Shown: positions 1-5,495 of the stretch, in pieces
How the letters are laid out: each line of letters opens with the position of its first letter
Numbering within the stretch: position 1 is the first letter of the stretch
NCBI GenBank assembly: GCA_017557085.1
Contig: JAFZAR010000393.1
Location: 1 to 5,495, forward strand
From: Verrucomicrobiota bacterium
GTDB lineage: Bacteria; Verrucomicrobiota; Verrucomicrobiia; Limisphaerales; UBA1412
DNA: 5,495 nucleotides
Direction of reading: 5' to 3'
Position numbers and translations under genes: made by a program
The notes under the pieces: model-generated
The model's database searches: none
Seen by the model: only the letters and a program-made list of their open reading frames with translations
What the model was told of the DNA's origin: nothing

Positions 1-655
1 GTCCGATGTCGCCATGCAGGAAGGTGGCCGTCAGCATCCGCCACCATTCGTTATCCTGAAGGATCTTGTCGGAGTCCATCAGACCGTGCATTTTGAGTCC
101 GTCATGTGCCAGATAGTTGAGCAGATAAGTCAGCCCGGTGGGTAGCGCCCAGTAGAACGCGCCCCAGTTGAACAGCTGACCGCGCATGCGGAACGTGTCA
201 TCACTCCAGCCCCAGTTGCGGTTCTCCACCAGGTAGAGATGAATGATTTCCAGCGAGCGCTCGTAGTCCTCGGCTTTCACCATCAGGAACCAGCGCTGCT
301 TGTGAGGAAAAAGGATAGTGGACTCGATCTTCTGGCTCGTCAGTACCAGACACCATTCCATGACGATCTTTTTGGAGGGAGCCAGAATGAGTTTGTTCTC
401 TTCTTCGATCTGCGGCAGATCGTCCGGCGCAAGCTGCCGGATGTCCGGGATCGAGAGGATCGGCTCTTCTTGTTTCGGAGCCGGGCGCGTCCGCCGCTGA
501 TGGAAGCGCGGATGCCGGAGCCGCTCGGCACGGTCGGGAGCCGTAAAGCGCCGGGGAGAGATCTTGCGGTGAGGACGTGGGTTCTGAAAATGACCCTGCC
601 CGGATCCTTCGTGTGAGGAACCGGGCAGTGGATCATGTAAAGGGCTTTCAGCCAT
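1..655 (-). CDS. Rhomboid family intramembrane serine protease, C-terminus cut by window edge
   Basis: The first 218 codons of a membrane protease that would cleave transmembrane substrates within or near the bilayer. Residues 1-95 are a Pro/Arg/His-rich, probably cytoplasmic extension. Residues 97-150 form a small soluble domain (EWCLVLTSQKI, then WFLMVKAEDYERSLEII, then YLVENRNW) of the kind found in front of many bacterial rhomboids. The first membrane helix is about 161-182. It is followed by the L1 loop and the family signature NEWWRMLTATFLHGDIG at 202-218, including the conserved WR pair and the first His of helix 2. The catalytic GxSG serine and helix-6 histidine lie beyond the left edge, so activity cannot be judged. 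The ATG at 655 was chosen because AGGG stands three bases upstream and the frame is closed by the TAA of the preceding gene 33 bases earlier. That short gap suggests co-transcription with the hydrolase gene. The family call is secure; the substrate is unknown. Confidence 0.86.
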   Translation of the reverse strand, partial: MAESPLHDPLPGSSHEGSGQGHFQNPRPHRKISPRRFTAPDRAERLRHPRFHQRRTRPAPKQEEPILSIPDIRQLAPDDLPQIEEENKLILAPSKKIVMEWCLVLTSQKIESTILFPHKQRWFLMVKAEDYERSLEIIHLYLVENRNWGWSDDTFRMRGQLFNWGAFYWALPTGLTYLLNYLAHDGLKMHGLMDSDKILQDNEWWRMLTATFLHGDIG

Positions 656-688
656 TTTCCCTGTCAGCGGAGGGAACCGCCTTGGATG

Positions 689-3178
689 TTAGGCCGCCGG
701 AGCGACTTTCTCTTCTTCAGGCGCGGGTTCCGCTACGGTTGGATCTTCTTTCTTCTTGCTGTCGGCTTTGGCTGCTTTAACAGCCTTCGCGGAAGCGGTC
801 ACGTCGATCACGCTCTGCTGCGGAACGGTAAATTCCGAAGCTCCTATGCGGATGTTGCTCGGACCGAAACCGTGGAACACACGGACACTCTTGGAATTCC
901 AGACTGACTGTCCATCCTGGCTTTGCAGCGTGAACAGGACCGGCTCGCTGTATTCCACATCATTATAGAGAGACGCGTTGAACGCGATGAAATCAGTGGA
1001 TTCGATCACGAAACCGTATTGCTGGATCACAAAGTCTTTCTTGGTGATGGAGACGGAGCGGTAGGGCTCTGTTCCATAATTGACTGTGGCCAGAACGGTC
1101 TTGCCGCCGCCTTGGAAAACGGAGCGGGTCACGGTCTTTTCCGGATTCAGATAGTCAAAGCGGACCAGCTGCATCTCAGCGGTGATCTTGTTCAGCGGAG
1201 AAAGGATCTCATGCGTATTCTTCACGAACACATCGAACGGATGCTTGCCTTCGCCCCAGCCTTGCTTGGCGGAGGTGTAGATCGCTTCGGGAGCGACTTC
1301 CTGATTTTCAGGAGCCGTGTAGTTTTCCCAGTACAGATGAGTGGGCACACTGTGATGATACAGTGGACGACCCAGAGCGATGTGGCGCAGGACGAACGCG
1401 GCGGACTTGTTGATGTCATAGCCGTATTTGCCGTAGGCCGCGATGCAGTCGTGATAGATCATCTCAAACAGAGGCAGGAAGGTGGCTCCCAGATCCTCGA
1501 CGTTGAAAGTGTGAAAATCTTTGCCGGAAACCCCGGTGATGCCCTCAAAGAAATCAGCGTGCGGGATAGCCCACTCACGGCCGTCTTCGCTGCCGAAGAT
1601 GCCGAACACATCGCGGGCGTAATCGCTCAGCTTGCAGCGCCAGTAGATGTCTCCGTCGAAATCGATCGGGTGAGCTTTGTCATAGCACTCTTCCAGACCG
1701 CCGGCGTAGGTGGTGTCAATAAAGTAGGAACGTGCCTGGGTGATCTTAAGTACTTCGGGCAGGTTCTGCGGACGGCTGGCCAGTTCCAGAGAAGCCTTGG
1801 AGCAGGTCAGATAAGCACGGCCGCCGGCCCAGACTCCGCCGGGCTTGATGGAACCATCCAGTTTCTTGGAGAGATACTTCTCATCCCAGCTGGGCGCGTC
1901 CTTATACATATCCTGATAGTTGTCATGCAGACAAGCGGTATAACCGGCGTTTTGGATCGTCCAAACGGCTTTACGCAATCCCCAGTTGCCGCCGCATTCA
2001 GGAGCCGCGGGCAGGATGTCCGGGTGCTGATTGTCATAACCTCTGTGGATCCAGCCGCCCATCGTGAAGAGGACGTTGTCTATTTCCAGATCGTTCTTCA
2101 GGTGCTCAGCCACTTTGCCGGCTTCCTCAAAGGTCCAGTTGACCGTCACGGAAGTTTCTTTCTGGCTGGCTTCATCCATGCGGCGATCCAGAACGCTCCA
2201 CAGTTTGAAATTGGTCGCGCCAAAGAGAGCTTTACGACTCTTGTTCTCGGCGGTCTTCTTGGACCACGGGACATAAGTGCCGTTCTTCTTGGCGAAGCTG
2301 TCCAGATAATCCTGTGTCATCTCATTGAAATCGCCCTTGCCGCTGAAGTAAAGAGTGAATCCGCCCGGATTCTTCTTTTGGGTGAGGCTGGTGCTGAGGG
2401 TCTGTTTGCCCTGTTTATCCACCACGCTCTTGATGCCCAGCACGGTATAGGGATCATCCCATGTGATGAACGCGCCTGTGTTGTTCTTCATCAATCCCCA
2501 GAAGCGTACATGACAGCCTTCATAAACACTGTCGCCGAACTCGCGCTCGAAAGCCTTGCCGGAATTTGCCGGAACCAGGATGCCTTCGCGGACCGGGATC
2601 AGCACGCCGCCGTTCGCGTCCTCGGAGGTGATGGGCAGAGCGCCGTCAAATATTTTCAGCGAAACGATGTTCAGCTGTTTGGCAGGATGGATGGTGAATT
2701 TGATGGCAGGCTGAGTTTCCACCGGAGTCGCCAGGATCAGCAGATTTAAATCCGCAATATCGGGATTCGGTTGGAACGTCAGAAGCAGTCCTTTTTCATA
2801 AGTCTTGACTTCGCAGTTCTTTAGTTCAGTGGTGAACAGCTTATCATCAATTTGATAAGTGATCTCACCAAAACCTTTTTCGCCGCTGGTCCAGATCTGA
2901 CCTCCGCGGTTGCTGCTGGTCTTCTCCCGAATGTACCATTCCCCTGTGGAGGGAACTACCGTGAAATCCAGATAGAAGGATTCCAGTGTAGTGGACTTAA
3001 CAGGTTTGTCCAAATTCACAACATTCTTTTTGGCAGGGCCTTTGGTAAGGGGTTCCCGTACCGTGGCTGTTTCCGTCGCATTGTCTGCCTGGGCAAAGAC
3101 ATAGCCGCTGCCGCTGCTCAACATGATCGCCGCGGCGCAGAGTACAGACAGTTTCGCAATCCAAGATTTACGCATCAT
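689..3178 (-). CDS. Secreted glycoside-hydrolase-like protein (DUF5696/GH129/GH101-like barrel)
   Basis: An exported protein of 829 residues, probably acting on glycans in the periplasm or outside the cell. Residues 1-29 form a signal peptide with a basic start, a hydrophobic core and a VFA cleavage site; there is no lipobox. About 60-300 reads as a beta-sandwich typical of the N-terminus of such enzymes. About 315-620 fits a (beta/alpha)8 barrel: GGWIHRGYDNQHPDILPAAP (374-393), GYTACLHDNYQDMY (412-425), SYFIDTT (484-490) and GSEDGREWAIPHADFFEG (529-546). By analogy with related retaining families, D488 is the candidate nucleophile and E531 the candidate acid/base; this is inferred. A beta domain (about 665-795) and a Lys/Ala/Glu/Pro-rich tail (797-829) follow. 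Two Met codons open the frame; GGTGG ends one base before the first. The hydrolase fold is likely and the exact family less certain. The substrate is unknown; GalNAc-containing glycans would fit if the GH129/GH101 kinship holds. Confidence 0.78.
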   Translation of the reverse strand: MMRKSWIAKLSVLCAAAIMLSSGSGYVFAQADNATETATVREPLTKGPAKKNVVNLDKPVKSTTLESFYLDFTVVPSTGEWYIREKTSSNRGGQIWTSGEKGFGEITYQIDDKLFTTELKNCEVKTYEKGLLLTFQPNPDIADLNLLILATPVETQPAIKFTIHPAKQLNIVSLKIFDGALPITSEDANGGVLIPVREGILVPANSGKAFEREFGDSVYEGCHVRFWGLMKNNTGAFITWDDPYTVLGIKSVVDKQGKQTLSTSLTQKKNPGGFTLYFSGKGDFNEMTQDYLDSFAKKNGTYVPWSKKTAENKSRKALFGATNFKLWSVLDRRMDEASQKETSVTVNWTFEEAGKVAEHLKNDLEIDNVLFTMGGWIHRGYDNQHPDILPAAPECGGNWGLRKAVWTIQNAGYTACLHDNYQDMYKDAPSWDEKYLSKKLDGSIKPGGVWAGGRAYLTCSKASLELASRPQNLPEVLKITQARSYFIDTTYAGGLEECYDKAHPIDFDGDIYWRCKLSDYARDVFGIFGSEDGREWAIPHADFFEGITGVSGKDFHTFNVEDLGATFLPLFEMIYHDCIAAYGKYGYDINKSAAFVLRHIALGRPLYHHSVPTHLYWENYTAPENQEVAPEAIYTSAKQGWGEGKHPFDVFVKNTHEILSPLNKITAEMQLVRFDYLNPEKTVTRSVFQGGGKTVLATVNYGTEPYRSVSITKKDFVIQQYGFVIESTDFIAFNASLYNDVEYSEPVLFTLQSQDGQSVWNSKSVRVFHGFGPSNIRIGASEFTVPQQSVIDVTASAKAVKAAKADSKKKEDPTVAEPAPEEEKVAPAA

Positions 3179-3187
3179 ACCACCGAC

Positions 3188-3215
3188 ATTGTAGCAAAAT
3201 ACCGCTAACTGTTAA
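3188..3215 (-). promoter_or_regulatory. Candidate sigma-70-type promoter of the hydrolase gene
   Basis: On the minus strand, TTAACA (3215-3210) and TACAAT (3193-3188) each match the consensus hexamers at five of six positions, with a 16-base spacer. This lies in the 66-base gap before the hydrolase gene and could give it expression independent of the two genes upstream. Against it, the expected start near 3181 would leave only a few bases before the ATG at 3178 and would cut into the GGTGG ribosome-binding sequence. It is therefore either a near-leaderless promoter or chance in an AT-rich gap. Confidence 0.3.
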
Positions 3216-3244
3216 AACCAAAAACAGATAAGAATGAAATTTTT

Positions 3245-4351
3245 TTATGCACGGGGTTTCTCCGGTTCCGTTTTGCCCAGAAGCGGGTTTTCCTTATTCT
3301 GGCCGCAATGCTCGCAATACGGCAGCAGCGTGTGACGGATCTTGCCGCAGTGTTCACATTTATCATAGAGCAGCTCACCGCAAGCCGGACATGTATAAGG
3401 TTCAATCTCAATATCTTCTGTATTGACATTCTTTCCGTTCAGGACACTGTGTACCGAGTTGCGTGTCCAGAAGAGGAACTTCAGCGGGCCGATCCGGATG
3501 GGATATTCGCACACCGGGCACAGGAACCGTTCATAAGCCTGGCTGTACTGCAGCATCAGCCGTTCCGGCTTGGGCGCGACCGAAAGTTTGACCAAAAAGC
3601 TCAGCAAACGGATGATGATCAGGATCGAAGCTACGATCAGGATGTACTTGGACCACTGAGAGGGGAAGTATTCATGAACGGCGATGAATACATGCAGCAG
3701 CGTGGCGCATCCCAAAGCCAGCATCAGCGGTGTCACCATCGGACCGCGCTTGCGCAGGAAGATGATGAAGAACAAAAACGACAGCGGCAGCAGGAGAGCC
3801 AGCTCCAGCATGGCCTGAACGAGACGATGATTCTTGTGTCTCTTGTTAAGTTCTTCCTGGATAGTATTTTCCTGATCTTGTAACTGCTGGAACAGGTTGT
3901 TATGTTCCGTTGTTACCTGCTGGCGTTCCTGTGTCAGGGTCAGGATCCGGCTGTTTAGTTCCTGATACTCTTTCTGAAAGTCGAGGAATTTGTCCATCGT
4001 CTCCTTCATCTGACCGTTTTGGGCAATGCCGGTCTGTTTATTGAGCTGATTCAGAGTCTGTTCCAGGTTTTTGGACGAGGAGGCCTTCAGTTCCCGTTCT
4101 TCCTGAAGGGCTTTCAGATTCGCGTCCAGAGTCTTTTCGCGTTCTTTCAGCTGATCTTCTCTGGCCTTCAGATCCGGATTCTGCATTTTGTTATAAACAT
4201 CCTCATAAGAAGGCTCTTTCATCGAGCGGATGTCCGAAATGATCAGACTCAGCAGCGAATAGAATAAGATGCCTGCCACGATCGTCAGCAGCAGGATCAT
4301 CATGCGGACACCCCAGGTGCCCTTTTTAGCGTTCAATTTCAGTTTCCCCAT
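3245..4351 (-). CDS. Membrane protein with long coiled coil and C-terminal double zinc ribbon, unclassified
   Basis: I do not recognise a named family for this 368-residue protein. A basic N-terminus (1-16) leads into membrane helix 1 (about 17-39). A charged, Gln/Glu/Lys/Leu-rich coiled coil follows (about 55-175). Three more helices lie at about 178-199, 205-224 and 235-254. The C-terminal 110 residues carry four CxxC pairs: C278/C281, C321/C324, C332/C335 and C346/C349, enough for two zinc sites. The positive-inside rule (basic N-terminus, RKRG at 200-203, KPER at 261-264) gives both ends in the cytoplasm and the coiled coil in the periplasm. That suggests a scaffold or sensor linking an outside coiled coil to an inside zinc-ribbon module; this is inference. 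The start at 4351 lies 22 bases after the dehydrogenase stop, behind an A-rich stretch containing AAAAGAA as a weak ribosome-binding site. Likely co-transcribed with that gene. The gene itself is secure; the function is open. Confidence 0.8.
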   Translation of the reverse strand: MGKLKLNAKKGTWGVRMMILLLTIVAGILFYSLLSLIISDIRSMKEPSYEDVYNKMQNPDLKAREDQLKEREKTLDANLKALQEERELKASSSKNLEQTLNQLNKQTGIAQNGQMKETMDKFLDFQKEYQELNSRILTLTQERQQVTTEHNNLFQQLQDQENTIQEELNKRHKNHRLVQAMLELALLLPLSFLFFIIFLRKRGPMVTPLMLALGCATLLHVFIAVHEYFPSQWSKYILIVASILIIIRLLSFLVKLSVAPKPERLMLQYSQAYERFLCPVCEYPIRIGPLKFLFWTRNSVHSVLNGKNVNTEDIEIEPYTCPACGELLYDKCEHCGKIRHTLLPYCEHCGQNKENPLLGKTEPEKPRA

Positions 4352-4373
4352 ATTGTGTTCTTTTCAGTGTTTT

Positions 4374-5144
4374 TTATGCCTTTCTAAAGACTTTATACGG
4401 AGCGGCCTGCGCTACCGGTTTGATGACCATTTCGTCAATGCAGACATGAGCCGGACGTTTGGCCAGCCAGAGCATTGTCTCGGCAATATCTTCCGCGCAA
4501 AGCGGATGCACACCCCGGTAAACAGCTGCCGCTTTCTCCGCGTCGCCCTTGTAGCGGACCAGTGAGAAATCGGTCTCCGCCATGCCGGGATCCAGACTGG
4601 TCACACGCACAGGTGTGCCGCACAGTTCCAGCCGGAGTGCCTTAGTAATTTGCAGTTCAGCGGCTTTTGCGCCGCAATAGACACTGCCGCCTTCATAGGC
4701 GATGCGTCCGGCGATGGAACCCACATTGATGATCGTGGCTCCCTCGGTGGTCAGCATCAGGGGAGCGACCTTGCGTGTCACGCGCAGCAGTCCCAGCACA
4801 TTTGTCTGGAGCATCGTTTCCCAGTCCTCGTCCTTGCCGTTCAGCACGGTATCCACTCCCAGCGCGCCGCCGGCGTTATTGATCAGCACCTGCACCGATT
4901 TTGTGGTCTGGGCGATCGTATTACCAAAATCTTCAACACTTTCTGTGCGAGTCACATCCACAGGTACCACCAGAACTGATGCCGCTCCGGCTTTGCAGGC
5001 CATCATGGCAGTCTCGTTCAGGCGTTCCACCCGGCGGGCTCCCAGGATCAGATGAGCGCCTTCACCGGCAAAAGCCACAGCCGCCGCGCGGCCAAAACCG
5101 CTGGAGGCCCCTGTGATCACAACATATTTATCTTTCAGATTCAT
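4374..5144 (-). CDS. NADP-type short-chain dehydrogenase/reductase (classical SDR, YdfG-like)
   Basis: A cytoplasmic oxidoreductase of 256 residues, the normal length for a classical SDR, interconverting an alcohol and a carbonyl with a nicotinamide cofactor. The Rossmann motif TGASSGFG is at 11-18. Arg37 and Arg38 after the second strand (GARR) favour NADP(H). Asp63 binds the adenine and NNAG is at 89-92. The catalytic tetrad is complete: Asn115, Ser143, Tyr156 and Lys160 (YCGAK). PG at 186-187 closes the cofactor site. The overall pattern, including SSGFGRA near the start and SLDPGMAETDFSLVR (183-197), resembles the YdfG group that oxidises serine, 3-hydroxy acids and similar small substrates. 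The true substrate cannot be read from sequence. The ATG at 5144 gives the standard N-terminus just before the first strand, with TGGAA seven bases upstream as a weak ribosome-binding site. It is the first gene of the minus-strand cluster; its neighbours do not point to a pathway. Confidence 0.92.
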   Translation of the reverse strand: MNLKDKYVVITGASSGFGRAAAVAFAGEGAHLILGARRVERLNETAMMACKAGAASVLVVPVDVTRTESVEDFGNTIAQTTKSVQVLINNAGGALGVDTVLNGKDEDWETMLQTNVLGLLRVTRKVAPLMLTTEGATIINVGSIAGRIAYEGGSVYCGAKAAELQITKALRLELCGTPVRVTSLDPGMAETDFSLVRYKGDAEKAAAVYRGVHPLCAEDIAETMLWLAKRPAHVCIDEMVIKPVAQAAPYKVFRKA

Positions 5145-5276
5145 CGTATTATTCCACTAATAACTTCAACTTCCCCAAGGGTAAACCATTTCCTGTGGAA
5201 GTCAAAGTAAAAAAATAATCCCAAAATCACCATTAGAAATAGAAATTTTCAATAATGCTTAAAAACAAAGTGATTT
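5145..5276. other. AT-rich leader upstream of the dehydrogenase gene, no gene seen
   Basis: This stretch must hold the promoter of the minus-strand cluster if one lies in the window. On the minus strand TTGACT and TTGAAA resemble -35 boxes, but neither has a good -10 box at proper spacing, so no promoter is called. Short inverted matches occur near the gene: GGAAGT at 5197-5202 with ACTTCC at 5169-5174, and GTGGAA at 5195-5200 with TTCCAC at 5152-5157. They could fold the leader but are short enough to be chance. Confidence 0.5.
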
Positions 5277-5303
5277 AAAAAATGGAGCCGCACTCGCGCG
5301 GCT
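5277..5303 (-). terminator. Candidate intrinsic terminator before the dehydrogenase gene
   Basis: Read on the minus strand, AGCCGC (5303-5298) pairs with GCGGCT (5291-5286) across a six-base loop. After CCA comes a run of six T's (5282-5277). A GC-rich stem followed by T's fits a rho-independent terminator for a minus-strand gene lying beyond the right edge, and would insulate the dehydrogenase cluster. The stem is only six pairs, the T run starts three bases late, and the hairpin is also the outermost unit of the repeat cluster, so this role may be incidental. Confidence 0.4.
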
Positions 5304-5406
5304 GTAACTTGAAAGCCCGAAGGGCTTGTCAGAGAATGGCCGGGGGTGAGCGAAGCGTAACCCCCGGTAACGGATCACCCCCAACTTCTTCACCCTGAAG
5401 GGGTGA
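5286..5406. repeat. Cluster of short GC-rich hairpins, dispersed-repeat type
   Basis: Four perfect inverted repeats stand in a row. They are AGCCGC/GCGGCT (5286-5291, 5298-5303); AAGCCC/GGGCTT (5313-5318, 5322-5327) with a GAA loop; CCGGGGGT/ACCCCCGG (5340-5347, 5360-5367); and TCACCC/GGGTGA (5390-5395, 5401-5406) with a TGAAG loop. The third can extend inside as GC-GAA-GC (5350-5356). An unpaired TCACCCCC (5375-5382) between the last two complements arms of both. The block is sharply GC-rich against AT-rich flanks. Its overall look (CCCGAAGGG, CCGGGGGT...ACCCCCGG, CACCCTGAAGGGGTG) matches, from memory, intergenic elements repeated in many PVC and Bacteroidota genomes, but only one copy lies here. 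No transposase is visible. It could be a non-autonomous mobile repeat or a structured RNA. Confidence 0.7.
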
Positions 5407-5460
5407 CCAGAAAAACATTACTGATAATAGATAACCTATTCAAAATCAATATGTTCCGTA

Positions 5461-5483
5461 GAGACGCGAGATTCTCGCGTCTC
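5461..5483. repeat. Palindromic repeat, 11-base arms around one base
   Basis: GAGACGCGAGA (5461-5471) is followed, after a single T, by its exact reverse complement (5473-5483). As RNA it forms a ten-pair stem with an ATT loop. GAGACG occurs again at 5485-5490, hinting at a further copy cut by the window edge. Repeats of the form GTAGAGACGCGA...TCGCGTCTC are, from memory, dispersed in cyanobacterial and other bacterial genomes. No T run follows on either strand within view, so a terminator role is not supported. Confidence 0.75.
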
Positions 5484-5495
5484 CGAGACGAGCGA

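Noticed and set aside
340..636. A minus-strand open frame of 98 codons overlapping the rhomboid N-terminus
   Set aside because: It is in a different frame from the rhomboid, whose frame runs through with family motifs; the alternative is Arg/Ser-rich noise from GC-rich DNA.
1..790. A rhombosortase/GlyGly-CTERM pair formed by the rhomboid and the preceding secreted enzyme
   Set aside because: The enzyme's C-terminus lacks the Gly-Gly motif and the following membrane helix and basic cluster. The rhomboid also has the soluble domain of ordinary bacterial rhomboids.
923..2749. A plus-strand open frame of 608 codons opposite the hydrolase gene
   Set aside because: It lies entirely antisense to a gene with a signal peptide and clear motifs. 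Its translation shows no recognisable domain, and it is explained by codon bias of the opposite strand.
2840..2859. Inverted repeat CTTATCA/TGATAAG with a six-base loop
   Set aside because: It is inside the hydrolase coding sequence, encodes ordinary residues of a beta strand, and has no context as a regulatory site.
3308..3883. A plus-strand open frame of 191 codons opposite the coiled-coil membrane protein
   Set aside because: It is a Gln/Asp-rich translation mirroring the coiled coil on the other strand, with no domain; a shadow.
5282..5398. A 38-codon plus-strand open frame starting MEPHSRGCNLKARRAC
   Set aside because: It spans the hairpin cluster, has no ribosome-binding site, and its residues follow from the repeat arms. 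I judge it a by-product of the repeat, of the type often mis-annotated as a small hypothetical protein.
5286..5483. CRISPR array
   Set aside because: The hairpins differ from one another in sequence, spacing is irregular and there are no identical direct repeats with uniform spacers.

Overview
The window looks like a chromosomal piece from a Gram-negative, carbohydrate-degrading bacterium with moderate GC. The secreted glycoside-hydrolase-like protein resembles a type common in the PVC group (Lentisphaerota/Victivallales and relatives), and the hairpin-rich repeat at the right edge is of a kind I associate with PVC and Bacteroidota genomes. This taxonomic guess rests on recollection of families and is only moderately supported.

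All four genes lie on the minus strand, so transcription runs right to left. In that order they are: an NADP-type short-chain dehydrogenase (4374-5144); a four-helix membrane protein with a long coiled coil and a C-terminal double zinc ribbon (3245-4351); a secreted 829-residue glycoside-hydrolase-like protein resembling DUF5696/GH129/GH101 (689-3178); and the first 218 residues of a rhomboid-family intramembrane protease (1-655), cut by the left edge before its catalytic Ser and His. The gaps are 22, 66 and 33 bases, so one transcript is possible. A promoter-like pair of hexamers lies just before the hydrolase gene. No shared pathway is obvious. The set looks more like neighbouring housekeeping or envelope genes than a dedicated system, although three of the four products are secreted or membrane-bound.

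The right end (5145-5495) has no convincing gene. It starts with an AT-rich leader upstream of the dehydrogenase, then shows a cluster of GC-rich hairpins (5286-5406), an AT-rich spacer, and a palindrome of two 11-base arms (5461-5483). The hairpin nearest the dehydrogenase is followed, on the minus strand, by six T's and could terminate an upstream transcript. This repeat cluster, which contains alternative mutually exclusive pairings, and the unclassified coiled-coil/zinc-ribbon membrane protein are the parts most worth a second look. I did not find a clear new defence, mobile or CRISPR-type system.
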